Below, piece after piece: positions 18,991-27,320 of a stretch of 64,000 nt of DNA. Position numbers and translations under genes: made by a program. Below the pieces are notes generated by a model. It was not told the DNA's origin. It ran no database searches and worked only from the letters and a program-made list of their open reading frames with translations. Source of the DNA: Halomonas sp. M20 (GTDB lineage: Bacteria; Pseudomonadota; Gammaproteobacteria; Pseudomonadales; Halomonadaceae); assembly GCF_020622265.1 (NCBI RefSeq), contig NZ_JACNMQ010000004.1, positions 124,001 to 188,000 of the forward strand, in the 5' to 3' direction. Numbering within the stretch: the stretch's first letter is position 1; each line of letters begins with the position of its first letter.

Positions 18991-19063
18991 TGCCTATTTC
19001 ATGACCGGCCAGCGATATCGCTGGCCGGTCTGGGTAATGAGTGGATGGCTAACAGATTTTAGT

Positions 19064-19867
19064 TTAGCCCAGCACCTCAATTGGCATCCCTACCTCCAGT
19101 TCACCCCCGGTCAGCACCACCAGATTCTGGCCGAACTCGACCTGTCCGGTTAACCCCCGACGATAATCCGCCAGAGTGCGCAGGGGTTCGCGTTTATCGA
19201 TGAAGGTACCGGTGTCTGGGTCGACGGTAATCATGGCGCAACGGGTACAGGGTTTGCGCACCGCGAGTTCCGTTTCACCGATGCGCAGCAAATGCCATTT
19301 GTCTTCAGCAAAGGGTAAGCCGCCAGACATCACCAGATTAGGGCGAAACTGAGCCATGACATGCGCGCCCGAGGCACGCTGATTGAGATCTTCGAGAGAC
19401 GCTTCACCAATCAGCATCAAGGGGAAGCCATCAGCAAAACTAAGCCGTTTGCCGATGGCCTGGCTATAGCGCGGCGAGCGCTCGCCGAGCCACAAGAAGC
19501 GAGCCGGTTCGCCAAGCGCCTGTTCGCACCAGCAGTCCGCCTCCAGCGTGGTGGTCAACGCCCGAAAACTGTCATTCCACACTTGAGTCGTAAAGGGCTC
19601 TTTTTCGAACGAGTCGAACTCAAGTGCCAAAGGCTCAAGTGCGGGGTGGTGCAACACCACCCCTGTATCGCTCAGCTCTGCGCGGATGGTCACCAACTGG
19701 GGATGAGAACGTGCAGTAAGAAAGACGCCGTCGGGTCTTGCCAGCATGAAGCGTCGATCACCTGCGATCCCCTCTTCGCCTACGACGGCACGATCCAACG
19801 ACTCACCTGCGGTGGATTTGATCGGATAGCGATAGAGTGCTGACAGGTGCAAGGTATCGGAGGGCAT
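19064..19867 (-). CDS. MOSC domain protein (YcbX-like N-terminal beta-barrel plus MOSC)
   Basis: A 267-residue cytoplasmic protein. It starts with the MOSC N-terminal beta-barrel (HLSALYRYPIKSTAGESLDR) and contains the MOSC domain with the conserved cysteine motif RKPCTRCAMITVDPDTG, as in E. coli YcbX and the mitochondrial mARC proteins. These bind molybdenum cofactor and reduce N-hydroxylated compounds; E. coli YcbX works with CysJ. The C-terminal ferredoxin domain of YcbX (full length about 370 residues) is absent here, so electrons must come from a partner protein. It is convergent with the TPR gene and separated from pdxB by 49 bp. Confidence 0.87.
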   Translation of the reverse strand: MPSDTLHLSALYRYPIKSTAGESLDRAVVGEEGIAGDRRFMLARPDGVFLTARSHPQLVTIRAELSDTGVVLHHPALEPLALEFDSFEKEPFTTQVWNDSFRALTTTLEADCWCEQALGEPARFLWLGERSPRYSQAIGKRLSFADGFPLMLIGEASLEDLNQRASGAHVMAQFRPNLVMSGGLPFAEDKWHLLRIGETELAVRKPCTRCAMITVDPDTGTFIDKREPLRTLADYRRGLTGQVEFGQNLVVLTGGELEVGMPIEVLG

Positions 19868-19916
19868 TGGTCAATTCTCTAGTCATGGATGCATCTCTCA
19901 TGATGACAATACGCTG

Positions 19917-21068
19917 TCACTTGCCGGCAAGCTTGAGCTTGAAGCCAAAACCTTCAATGGCGTCGCGCAGGTCGCCGCTATTCTTCTTCAACTCCACCCT
20001 CAAGGTCGAAAACTCTCGGCGTACCGGATATTCAGCGCGATAGCGGTCAAACGCTTGGGTCAGGCCCAGCCGCTGGCGATAACGATCGAAGCCGAGCATG
20101 TCGCGTCGCACGTCGTAGCAGGCTCGCACGCATAGCGACAGCGCCTCCATGGGCGGTGCCGATCCTGACAGTACGATCTTGCGCAGCCAGTTGTCCGGTT
20201 TGATCTGACCGAGCTTGCGCCGCGCGGGCAACCCGAAATGCCTCATCATGGCCTGATAGACCAGTTCGGTGCCGCGCATCTTGCCATCCAGGCTATAACC
20301 GGCAATATGGGGGGTGGCGATATCCACCAGATCACAAAGCACTTGATCAATGGCAGGCTCGTTTTTCCACACATCGAGCACGGTACTCAGATCCGCTCGT
20401 TCCTCGAGACGCTGACGCAATGCCATGGTATCGATGCAGGTGCCCCGCCCGGTATTGATCAGAAGCGTTCCCGGTTTCAGCGCGGCTATGCGCGTCGCGT
20501 CCAGCAGATGACGAGTGGGATGCTCCCCTTCGTTGGTCAAGGGCGTGTGCAGGCTGACGATGTCGGCACGCTTGATCACGGTGTCGATATCGAGGAAATC
20601 GTCGCGATTTTCCTGCTTCGCCCGAGGGGGATCGCAGATCAGACAGGTGACGTCGAGTTCTTCGAGACGCTGGCGCAAACGATCACCCACATTGCCGGCA
20701 CCGACGATGCCGACGGTACGCTCCGCCAGCACGAAGTCCTGCTCCTCCGCCAGCATCAACAGGCTGGACAGCACATAGTCCACCACGGATTCGGCATTGC
20801 AGCCTGGGGCACTGGCAAAGCCGATCTGTCTTTTCCGAAGATAATCCATATCCACATGATCGGTGCCAATGGTACAGGTACCCACAAAGCGCACGCTGGA
20901 GCCTTCCAGCAGCGCGGCATCGACCTGGGTGATGGAACGTACCACCAGAATATCCTGGTCGCGTACGGCATCATTATCGATCTCGCGGCCCGGCATGCGG
21001 GTGATCTCACCCAGTTCACCGAAGAACTCCTCCGCTAAGGGCACGTTCTGATCCACTAGTAGGCGCAT
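19917..21068 (-). CDS. pdxB: 4-phosphoerythronate dehydrogenase
   Basis: Second step of DXP-dependent pyridoxal phosphate synthesis: NAD-dependent oxidation of 4-phospho-D-erythronate. The start at 21068 (MRLLVDQNVPLAEEFFGELG) is supported by AAGGAGC 10 bases upstream and by the family N-terminus; the open frame extends back to 21212 without support. Visible are the D-isomer dehydrogenase Rossmann motif TVGIVGAGNVGDRLRQRLEE, the Arg motif INTGRGTCIDT, the Glu in VWKNEP and the catalytic His in ATPHIAGYSLDGK. The C-terminal dimerisation domain specific to PdxB is present (383 residues, as expected). The same-strand neighbour downstream is the MOSC gene. Confidence 0.96.
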   Translation of the reverse strand: MRLLVDQNVPLAEEFFGELGEITRMPGREIDNDAVRDQDILVVRSITQVDAALLEGSSVRFVGTCTIGTDHVDMDYLRKRQIGFASAPGCNAESVVDYVLSSLLMLAEEQDFVLAERTVGIVGAGNVGDRLRQRLEELDVTCLICDPPRAKQENRDDFLDIDTVIKRADIVSLHTPLTNEGEHPTRHLLDATRIAALKPGTLLINTGRGTCIDTMALRQRLEERADLSTVLDVWKNEPAIDQVLCDLVDIATPHIAGYSLDGKMRGTELVYQAMMRHFGLPARRKLGQIKPDNWLRKIVLSGSAPPMEALSLCVRACYDVRRDMLGFDRYRQRLGLTQAFDRYRAEYPVRREFSTLRVELKKNSGDLRDAIEGFGFKLKLAGK

Positions 21069-21409
21069 GGGATAACTTGCTCCTTGTTCGCAGCCTGAAA
21101 GGGTCTTTGCAAAATGCCTGCACTCGGCAACACAGCGTTGAAATTGTCCTGGTGCGCCAGCCCGGTCAAAATGCTCATTTACCCCGCGTAAACTGCGCTT
21201 TTTGACTCGCAACGTCCATGTTGCTCGCTCTTCGAGCAGCTAGCGCTGTCCAAATCGGCAATCCTGCCGATTTGTCGTCCAATTTCGACTTGTTTTGCCT
21301 TCGTTCGCCTGTTTTGTAAACACCCTTTGGGGGCAGTTACAATATTGCCGCCATATTAGGCCGCGCTTTCAAGCGCCACAAGGATAAAGCCGCCTGCCAA
21401 GGAGACTCC
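21069..21409. other. Intergenic region with dispersed repeat (copy A)
   Basis: The 340 bp upstream of pdxB and of the GTG-start gene at 21410. It contains a 29-bp element (21166-21194; core TTTACCCCGCGTAAACT, a short inverted repeat) that matches 26 of 29 positions in a second element at 49382-49410. A looser match follows (21270-21320 against 49428-49485), ending in CTTCG-TTCGCC-TTTT-type sequence. Stable short hairpins are possible, such as AAATCGGCA/TGCCGATTT at 21256-21276. The pdxB promoter must also be here. Confidence 0.7.
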
Positions 21410-21688
21410 GTGATCGTCCGCTGGGAAAGTAATCATGACTACGTGCTTGTGCATGTCCACCAGGACATGCTCGGCGACTGGATATTCAGTCGCGCCTGGG
21501 GCCAGATCGGCACCCAGTTCGGCGGGCTCAAGCATCAGGTAGCCGGCAGTCACGATCAGGCGATGATGTGGCTCGAAGACGTTGCCAATATCCAAGGGGC
21601 ACGAGGCTTTCACAAGGTGCTCGAGGCGAGCGACGAAAGTCCCGAGGGCCGCGATGCGGTTCAACAGCTGTCGCTGCTCGACTTCTGA
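21410..21688 (+). CDS. Small WGR-like conserved protein
   Basis: A 92-residue protein, MIVRWESNHDYVLVHVHQDM then LGDWIFSRAWGQIGTQFGGL, which resembles the WGR fold (W-G-R/Q-I-G within a small beta-rich domain associated with nucleic-acid binding in PARP-like proteins); the assignment is tentative. The start is GTG at 21410 with AAGGAG 5-9 bases upstream, which decides it. It ends 14 bp before the stop of the convergent glutaredoxin-like gene. The function is not known; WGR-type small proteins are widespread in gammaproteobacteria. Confidence 0.7.
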   Translation: MIVRWESNHDYVLVHVHQDMLGDWIFSRAWGQIGTQFGGLKHQVAGSHDQAMMWLEDVANIQGARGFHKVLEASDESPEGRDAVQQLSLLDF

Positions 21689-21701
21689 TTGCTTGAAAGC
21701 G

Positions 21702-22028
21702 CTAACCCAAGAAACGCCGCCCGTTGACTCTTCGCGCGCCTACAGGTCTCTCGTCCATGGGCTGCGGCGACTCATCGACGAACGCCAGCAGACCCCGAAT
21801 ATCGAGCCAGGCCGCCAGTCGATCCCGCTCGAACCCCCGCTCCAGCTCATCGCCTTGTTCGTCCGCCAGCACCGGTATCCGCGTGCCGTAGCGCTCGATC
21901 AGCGCATTGCTATCCGCGATCTCGACCCGCTCGAGAACGATGTTGTCCGTCCCGATACGTGAAAGCTCCGCCTCGAGCTGCTCACATAAATGGCAGCCCA
22001 GGGTGGTATAAAGCGTCAGTTGTCTCAT
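21702..22028 (-). CDS. Glutaredoxin family (DUF836) protein
   Basis: A 108-residue thioredoxin-fold protein with the N-terminal sequence RQLTLYTTLGCHLCEQLEAE: Cys12 and Cys15 form a CxxC redox motif in the DUF836/glutaredoxin-like arrangement, and the cis-Pro region is TRIPVLAD. A basic tail (ARRVNGRRFLG) extends past the fold. Role likely thiol-disulfide exchange in the cytoplasm. Its ATG overlaps the last codons of rlmKL by 4 bases (ATGA), so the two are translationally coupled. Confidence 0.85.
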   Translation of the reverse strand: MRQLTLYTTLGCHLCEQLEAELSRIGTDNIVLERVEIADSNALIERYGTRIPVLADEQGDELERGFERDRLAAWLDIRGLLAFVDESPQPMDERPVGARRVNGRRFLG

Positions 22029-24265
22029 GAGGCCTCGCGATGACGCATCAGAAAACAGTGATGCAGATTGGGGCGGCGTTGGAAATCCGGATCGAAGGTC
22101 TGAGCCGAAATGTCTTCTACCGCGTAGCGTTCGAGCAGGGCATCATCCAATTTGAAACGCCGCTGGTTGTTGGAGAATATCAGCGTGCCTTCCGACGCCA
22201 GGCGGGCCATGGCCAGGTCCAGTAGCCGGCCATGATCGCGCTGGATATCCAGGCTCTCTTCCATCTTCTTGGAGTTGGAGAAGGTCGGCGGATCGAGAAA
22301 GATCAGATCGAACTCGCTGCCGGCGGTTTGCAGCCAGTGAAAGCAGTCCTCTCGCACCACCCGGTGGCGGCTGGGATCAATGTTGTTGAGCGCCAGATTG
22401 TCCCGGGCCCACTCTAGGTAGGTGTTGGAAAGATCCACGCTCACGCTGTCGCTGGCACCGCCCCCTTTACTCTGCTCTCCAGTACCGATAGCGGCCTGCA
22501 CCGTAGCGGTGCCGGTATAGCAGAACAGATTGAGAAAGCGCTTGCCGGTGGCCATTTCGGCGATCCGACGCCGCACCGGTCGATGATCGAGAAAAAGCCC
22601 CGTATCCAGATAGTCCCGTAGATTGACCCATAGCACCGCATTGCCCTCCCGCACCTGGAAACGCTCGCCGCTGCTGTCGCGCTTCTGGTACTGGGCCTTG
22701 CCGGTCTGGCGTTCGCGCTGCTTGAGATAAATATGATCAGACCGCACTCCGAGCACCTCGGGAATCACCCCCAGCGCATCCATCAAACGGCGCTGGGCCT
22801 GGGCGGCGTTGACGGATTTCGGCGGTGCGTACTCCTGGACATGTACCCGGTCGCCATACACATCTACCGCCAGAGCATACTCCGGCATGTCCGCATCATA
22901 AAGCCGATAGCAGGTCTCGCCGCTCTGCTTGAGCCACTTCTTGAGGCGCTTGCGGTTCTTCTCCAGGCGGTTGGCAAACATCTGCGCGCCTTCCGAGTGC
23001 CTAGGTCCGGACTCGGCTTCGAACGCGGACTTGCCATCATTTCGAATGTGAGCCGGATCGGTCTCGATTGACGCCGAGTCGGCAACGGGGATATCGATCA
23101 TCAGCAGTTTGCAGTCTAGGGCGCCATTCTTGAAGGCGTACTGCTTGCGAGCGCGTAGCCCGGTACGATGGCCAAGCTCCGGGTTGCCGGTGAACAGCGC
23201 CAGGACCCAGCCAGGAAACTCACGCCGAACCCTTTCCCCTAAGCTTGCATACAGAGGCACCAACTCCGGCAATTCGCCGATACGCTCGCCATAGGGCGGA
23301 TTGGTAATCATCAACCCTGGCCCAGCGCAATTCTCCGGTCGGCTCAGTTGGGCCACGGCGCCGCCACGAAAGTCAATCAGCGCGGGAATGCCGGCGCGCA
23401 TGGCGTTACTCTTGGCGGCGGATAGCGCCTGGGGGCTTTGATCGATGCCGTACAGCGCCGACTTGATTCGCCGTCGCCCAAGGCTTGCCCGGGCTTCGGC
23501 TTCGCGCTTGAGCTCTCGCCACAGCGCGTCATCGTGCCCTACCCAGCCATGCAAGCCGAAGCGCTCCCGATTGATATTCGGTGCGATATCCGCCGCCATC
23601 ATCCCTGCTTCGATGACCAGGGTGCCGGAGCCGCAGAGCGGATCGATGAGCGGCTCGCCACGCTTGGCCCGGGCCGGCCAGTCCGCCCGCACCAGCAGCG
23701 CCGCGGCCAGATTCTCCTTGAGGGGCGCATGGCCCGGGTCACGACGATAGCCGCGCTGATGCAGGCTGGTACCCGCCAGATCGATGCCCAGGGTCAGTCG
23801 GCCACGATGCAGATGCACGAACAGGCGAAGATCCGGCTGACGCAGCTCTACCTGTGGACGCTCCTGACCGGCTTCGCGTAGCGCATCCACCACCCCATCC
23901 TTGACCGTCTGGGCACCGAAACGGGTATGGCGAATGTGCTCGGACTGACCGTGGAAATCCACCGCCAGGGTCGCCCCCGACGCCAGATGCCGGGTCCAGT
24001 CGATACACTTCGCTACTTCCTGAAGGGCTTCCGGCCGCACGATGCCTTCCTCTCGTGCAAGGCACAGCACGATGCGATTGGCCAGTCGGGACCATAAACA
24101 GGCGCGGTACGCCACCTCGAGGGTGCCCTGAAAATAGATCCCGGCCACGGTGCTTTTGCTTGCCTGCCCGCCCAAACCCGAAATTTCAGCGGCGAGCAAC
24201 TCCTCATTGCCTTTGGGACAGGTAGCGAAGAAGGTCATCGTGGCATTTTCTTGATGCTCAGACAT
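22025..24265 (-). CDS. rlmKL: 23S rRNA methyltransferase RlmKL (m7G2069 and m2G2445)
   Basis: Bifunctional 23S rRNA methyltransferase, 746 residues. The N-terminal part holds a THUMP domain (residues 50-160) and the RlmL m2G2445 domain with catalytic motif ITNPPYGERIGELPELVP. The C-terminal part is the RlmK m7G2069 domain with SAM motif RFLNLFCYTGTATVQAAIGT and DLIFLDPPTFSNSKKMEE. Length and order match E. coli RlmKL (about 700 residues). The start at 24265 (MSEHQENATMTFFATCPKG) is uncertain: Met10 at 24238 begins the conserved core and neither has a strong RBS. The glutaredoxin-like gene overlaps its 3' end. Divergent rmf lies upstream. Confidence 0.95.
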   Translation of the reverse strand: MSEHQENATMTFFATCPKGNEELLAAEISGLGGQASKSTVAGIYFQGTLEVAYRACLWSRLANRIVLCLAREEGIVRPEALQEVAKCIDWTRHLASGATLAVDFHGQSEHIRHTRFGAQTVKDGVVDALREAGQERPQVELRQPDLRLFVHLHRGRLTLGIDLAGTSLHQRGYRRDPGHAPLKENLAAALLVRADWPARAKRGEPLIDPLCGSGTLVIEAGMMAADIAPNINRERFGLHGWVGHDDALWRELKREAEARASLGRRRIKSALYGIDQSPQALSAAKSNAMRAGIPALIDFRGGAVAQLSRPENCAGPGLMITNPPYGERIGELPELVPLYASLGERVRREFPGWVLALFTGNPELGHRTGLRARKQYAFKNGALDCKLLMIDIPVADSASIETDPAHIRNDGKSAFEAESGPRHSEGAQMFANRLEKNRKRLKKWLKQSGETCYRLYDADMPEYALAVDVYGDRVHVQEYAPPKSVNAAQAQRRLMDALGVIPEVLGVRSDHIYLKQRERQTGKAQYQKRDSSGERFQVREGNAVLWVNLRDYLDTGLFLDHRPVRRRIAEMATGKRFLNLFCYTGTATVQAAIGTGEQSKGGGASDSVSVDLSNTYLEWARDNLALNNIDPSRHRVVREDCFHWLQTAGSEFDLIFLDPPTFSNSKKMEESLDIQRDHGRLLDLAMARLASEGTLIFSNNQRRFKLDDALLERYAVEDISAQTFDPDFQRRPNLHHCFLMRHREAS

Positions 24266-24412
24266 GGCGTATGAATCCCGGCATGATGCGCTTTGATCCT
24301 GTGTTTTCTTGCCAGTAACGGAGGTGTAACAAATTTAGTCTCGACAAGGCTTAGTAAATTAGTCTAAACATTGAGTCTAGTAGCTACTAAAAAACGCATG
24401 CGTTTCTTGTCC

Positions 24413-24471
24413 GGACTCGGGAATGATGCAGGGAATTTTCCCTGTATTCCTGATTAGTTTTTCCTGAGTCC
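24413..24471 (+). promoter_or_regulatory. Nested inverted repeats in the rmf leader
   Basis: Two inverted repeats, one inside the other, end 33 bp before the rmf start. Outer arms are GGACTCGGGAA (24413-24423) and TTCCTGAGTCC (24461-24471), matching at 10 of 11 positions. The inner perfect arms CAGGGAA and TTCCCTG (24429-24435, 24438-24444) have a 2-base gap. No T-run follows, so this is not an intrinsic terminator. If transcribed with rmf it would form a structured 5' leader; whether the transcript starts upstream is not known. Confidence 0.5.
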
Positions 24472-24503
24472 AAATTTCGATCTTTTAGTAGTGAGGTCAT
24501 CCG

Positions 24504-24710
24504 ATGAAACGACAGAAACGTGATCCCTTCCAGCGTGCGTATGTCCACGGTTACAAGGCTGGCATGGGGGGCCGCTCCCGAGATGATTGTCCCAGCCAAG
24601 ATATCAATATTCGCGAATACTGGATGAGCGGTTGGCGTGAAGGTCGTGGGGATCAATGGTCGGGAATGACAGGCGTTTCCGGTATCCATAAAAACCCCAT
24701 GGTGACTTGA
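24504..24710 (+). CDS. rmf: Ribosome modulation factor
   Basis: Small basic protein (68 residues) that binds 70S ribosomes in stationary phase and drives 100S dimer formation with HPF. The sequence begins MKRQKRDPFQRAYVHGYKAG and continues GGRSRDDCPSQ and IREYWMSGWREGRGDQW, matching the E. coli RMF pattern (MKRQKRD-x-x-x-R-A-x-x-x-G-Y-x-A-G and the W-x-x-G-W-R-E segment). The 13-residue C-terminal tail (GVSGIHKNPMVT) is a little longer than in E. coli. It has its own leader with nested inverted repeats and its own terminator; pyrD follows on the opposite strand, as in Pseudomonas. Confidence 0.95.
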   Translation: MKRQKRDPFQRAYVHGYKAGMGGRSRDDCPSQDINIREYWMSGWREGRGDQWSGMTGVSGIHKNPMVT

Positions 24711-24782
24711 TTCTGGAACAGCTTTTCCGGTTCATTGCTTAGCGCAAATGTTCAGCGAAAGGATCGGTTAAAGAGCCCCATT

Positions 24783-24810
24783 AAGGCCCGTGTTTCTATC
24801 ACGGGCCTTT
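24783..24810 (+). terminator. Intrinsic terminator of rmf
   Basis: A 10-bp perfect stem AAGGCCCGTG (24783-24792) and CACGGGCCTT (24800-24809), 7-base loop, followed by T residues. It lies 73 bp after rmf and may also serve pyrD on the other strand, given the A residues before the left arm. Confidence 0.85.
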
Positions 24811-24853
24811 CTGATTCAAGGTAGTCTACATCGAAAAGCTTGATCTCCTGACG

Positions 24854-25876
24854 CTATTTCTTGTCCACTTGCAGCGCTCGGACACATTCACCGATCAAGC
24901 CGGGCCCCTGATAGATGAACCCGGTATAGAGCTGCACCAGATCCGCCCCTGCCTCGCATTTTGCTTTTGCTTTCTCGCCGCTATCGACACCCCCTACACC
25001 GATGATGGGCATATTCGGCAAGTGGTGGCGCAGTTCACGGATCACCCGGTTGGAGGCCTCGAACACTGGCACGCCAGACAGACCGCCCTGCTCTTCTGCA
25101 TGAGGCAACCCTGCGATCGCTTCGCGAGAGACGGTGGTGTTCGTGGCAATCACCGCATCGATGGCATTGGCGGACAGCGCTTGGGCAACGAGACCTACTT
25201 CTTCGGCATCCATGTCCGGAGCGATCTTGACCGCCAGGGGCACCGGTTTGCCTTTTTGCCGATCCAGGCGCGAACACTCCTCTCGCAGCGCGCCTAGCAG
25301 TGCATCGAGATGCTCACCAAACTGCAGATTACGCAGCCCCGGTGTATTGGGTGAGGAGATATTGACGGTAATGTAGTGCGCGTGAGGATGTACTTGGGTC
25401 AGACAGGCCAGATAGTCATCGACAGCCTTTTCCACCGGGGTGGTCAAATTTTTGCCAATGTTGATGCCGATCACACCCTCGTAACGGCTCTTGCGGATAT
25501 TGGAGATGAGATGATCGACACCGGCATTGTTGAATCCCATGCGATTGATGATGGCCTGACGCTGGGGCACACGAAACATGCGAGGACGCGGATTCCCCGG
25601 CTGAGCCTTGGGGGTCACCGTGCCGACTTCGACGAAGCTGAATCCCAACGCCCCAAGAGCATCGAGATGATCCGCGTTCTTGTCCAGTCCTGCCGCGAGT
25701 CCTACCCGATTGGCAAAGCGCAGTCCCATCAGCTCCACAAATTCGTCGCTGTCATGGCGCTGTTGCCGAGCATTCAAGACGCCCGCACGGTATAGAAAAT
25801 TCAGGCTCTTGAGAGAGAGCTCATGCGCCCTCTCCGGATCGAGGCGAAAGAGCAACGCGCGGGCAAGGCTATACAT
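24854..25876 (-). CDS. pyrD: Dihydroorotate dehydrogenase (quinone), class 2
   Basis: Fourth step of pyrimidine synthesis: oxidises dihydroorotate to orotate with FMN and passes electrons to ubiquinone at the inner membrane. The N-terminal amphipathic helix MYSLARALLFRLDPERAHEL targets the membrane and identifies class 2. Catalytic Ser in NISSPNTPGLRNLQFGEHLD and FMN-phosphate-binding GVGGVDSGEKAKAKCEAGAD are present; 340 residues, as usual. The ATG at 25876 is chosen because AGGA lies 7 bases upstream; a TTG codon sits directly before it in frame. It is convergent with rmf. Confidence 0.96.
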   Translation of the reverse strand: MYSLARALLFRLDPERAHELSLKSLNFLYRAGVLNARQQRHDSDEFVELMGLRFANRVGLAAGLDKNADHLDALGALGFSFVEVGTVTPKAQPGNPRPRMFRVPQRQAIINRMGFNNAGVDHLISNIRKSRYEGVIGINIGKNLTTPVEKAVDDYLACLTQVHPHAHYITVNISSPNTPGLRNLQFGEHLDALLGALREECSRLDRQKGKPVPLAVKIAPDMDAEEVGLVAQALSANAIDAVIATNTTVSREAIAGLPHAEEQGGLSGVPVFEASNRVIRELRHHLPNMPIIGVGGVDSGEKAKAKCEAGADLVQLYTGFIYQGPGLIGECVRALQVDKK

Positions 25877-25911
25877 CAAGGATTCCTGCTACAAGTAGCT
25901 GTCACAAATGC

Positions 25912-27075
25912 CTACTGGTTATCGAGCTGCTGTACTCGCAAGGTGTAGTTGTTGGCTCCGCTGCCAGCCCTTCCGAATTTCTGCCCCTTGACCCATACGG
26001 TATAGCGACCTGGCGCCAGCCGTGTCTCGATGTCGAAATCGCCTTCGAACCCTTCTGCCTTGTCGCTGGCGACCACATTGCCATTCGAATCCAGCACCTT
26101 GGCTTCAAGACGATAGTCCGTTTCGCTACCCACGAAGGTAGAGCTGGTAACGGAAACGGTACCCGCCTCGGCCACATTGAAGCTGAGCACTTCGCCCTGG
26201 GTACGAATATCGATATCCGCCACGAGCTCGTCAAAAGCTTCGGGCTGCTGTGAAGAGCCCTCTAGCTGCGATGAAGAGACTTCCTCATTCCCGGCATTGC
26301 CGAGACTGGAACTATCTTGGACAGCGACACCGCCGTTGGCGCTCGCCTGGGGGGGCGGCACGTCAAGTGCACTCTGTTGCTGAGAAGACAAGGACGGTGG
26401 CGCCCCGTTTCTCATCACACTTGCCGACCTGGAAGTTCCATCATTGGGCACATTTTGTGGCGTATTTGCAGAGGGGCTCGTTCTGGGGGCCGCGATAGTG
26501 GCCACTGCATCATCGTTATTGACGAATCCCGTCGTACGCCCATCTTCTCCGGGCCCAGCGAACTGGATGCTCGAACCGCCATCGATACCGCTGGCATTCG
26601 TGTCCAGGCGTTTGCCTTGGGCATCGAGCCCCGCAACCGAAACGGTGTAGCTATTGCCATCTACTGCTTCACTGCCAAATTTGTCCGCGTAGACGCGTAA
26701 TACGTAATCGCCTGGCTCGAGTTCCTCTATCAGTCGCAATCCGCCATTCTGACCGAGCGCTTTTGCGCTCGCCAGTTCGTTGCCTTGCGCGTCCAGCAGC
26801 GTTGCGTCAATGCGATAGTCGTTGGAATCACCGACGAAAGTTTCGCTGGTAAATACGTAGCGCCCTGTCTTATCGACGGTGAAGGCGTGCTCATGAGTGC
26901 CACCGAAACCAAAGCTCTGGCTTCGGGCATCCGTGCGCGCGGTAAAGAAACGGCTGATATCGACCTTCGCCGCGGCTTTTTCAGCACGCTGTAGCGCCGG
27001 ACTGTCCGCTAACGTGGGCAATGTTACACTGGCTAACCCCAGCGCCACGGCGACAGGAAGTGCACGATATTTCAT
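25912..27075 (-). CDS. Secreted protein with two PPC-like beta-sandwich domains
   Basis: A 387-residue exported protein of unknown role. The signal peptide is MKYRALPVAVALGLASVTLP with cleavage near LAD-SPA. Residues 55-150 and 280-385 are two related beta-sandwiches of the pre-peptidase C-terminal (PPC) kind: each has a F-T-V-D/N-V, S-E-T-F-V-G-D-S-N/E-T-D-Y-R and L-E-P-G-D-Y/L-A-P-G-R-Y pattern, so they arose by duplication. They are joined by about 120 residues of Ser/Asn/Gln/Pro-rich low-complexity linker. PPC domains usually accompany secreted proteases or binding proteins, but no catalytic domain is present. It is likely periplasmic or surface-bound. A weak upstream promoter and good spacing to pyrD make it a probable single-gene unit. 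Confidence 0.8.
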   Translation of the reverse strand: MKYRALPVAVALGLASVTLPTLADSPALQRAEKAAAKVDISRFFTARTDARSQSFGFGGTHEHAFTVDKTGRYVFTSETFVGDSNDYRIDATLLDAQGNELASAKALGQNGGLRLIEELEPGDYVLRVYADKFGSEAVDGNSYTVSVAGLDAQGKRLDTNASGIDGGSSIQFAGPGEDGRTTGFVNNDDAVATIAAPRTSPSANTPQNVPNDGTSRSASVMRNGAPPSLSSQQQSALDVPPPQASANGGVAVQDSSSLGNAGNEEVSSSQLEGSSQQPEAFDELVADIDIRTQGEVLSFNVAEAGTVSVTSSTFVGSETDYRLEAKVLDSNGNVVASDKAEGFEGDFDIETRLAPGRYTVWVKGQKFGRAGSGANNYTLRVQQLDNQ

Positions 27076-27201
27076 GAAGCCTCTCTACAATGACATTAAG
27101 GAAATCGCTGACCTAATTGTGGCACAGCATACCAGAGAACCGTATACGCATCCCTTTAGTAACAAAAGCGTTTCATGCGGTTCACTCGGAAGAAAATGCA
27201 G

Positions 27202-27243
27202 AAAAAAGGCCTCTGCCCGAACCATGCCGAACAGAGGCCTTTC
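27202..27243 (-). terminator. Intrinsic terminator of NAD-glutamate dehydrogenase gene
   Basis: Inverted repeat AGGCCTCTG (27207-27215) and CAGAGGCCT (27232-27240), preceded on the plus strand by six A residues, so that minus-strand RNA ends in a strong U-run. Short T-run on the other side also allows weak bidirectional use. It lies about 80 bp past the stop of the glutamate dehydrogenase gene. Confidence 0.85.
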
Positions 27244-27320
27244 ATTGCATCAGCTACTCGCTGATCAAGTTTTTCTATTCACCTATTCACTTCACCTATT
27301 CACTCGCCTTCCGGCACCGT

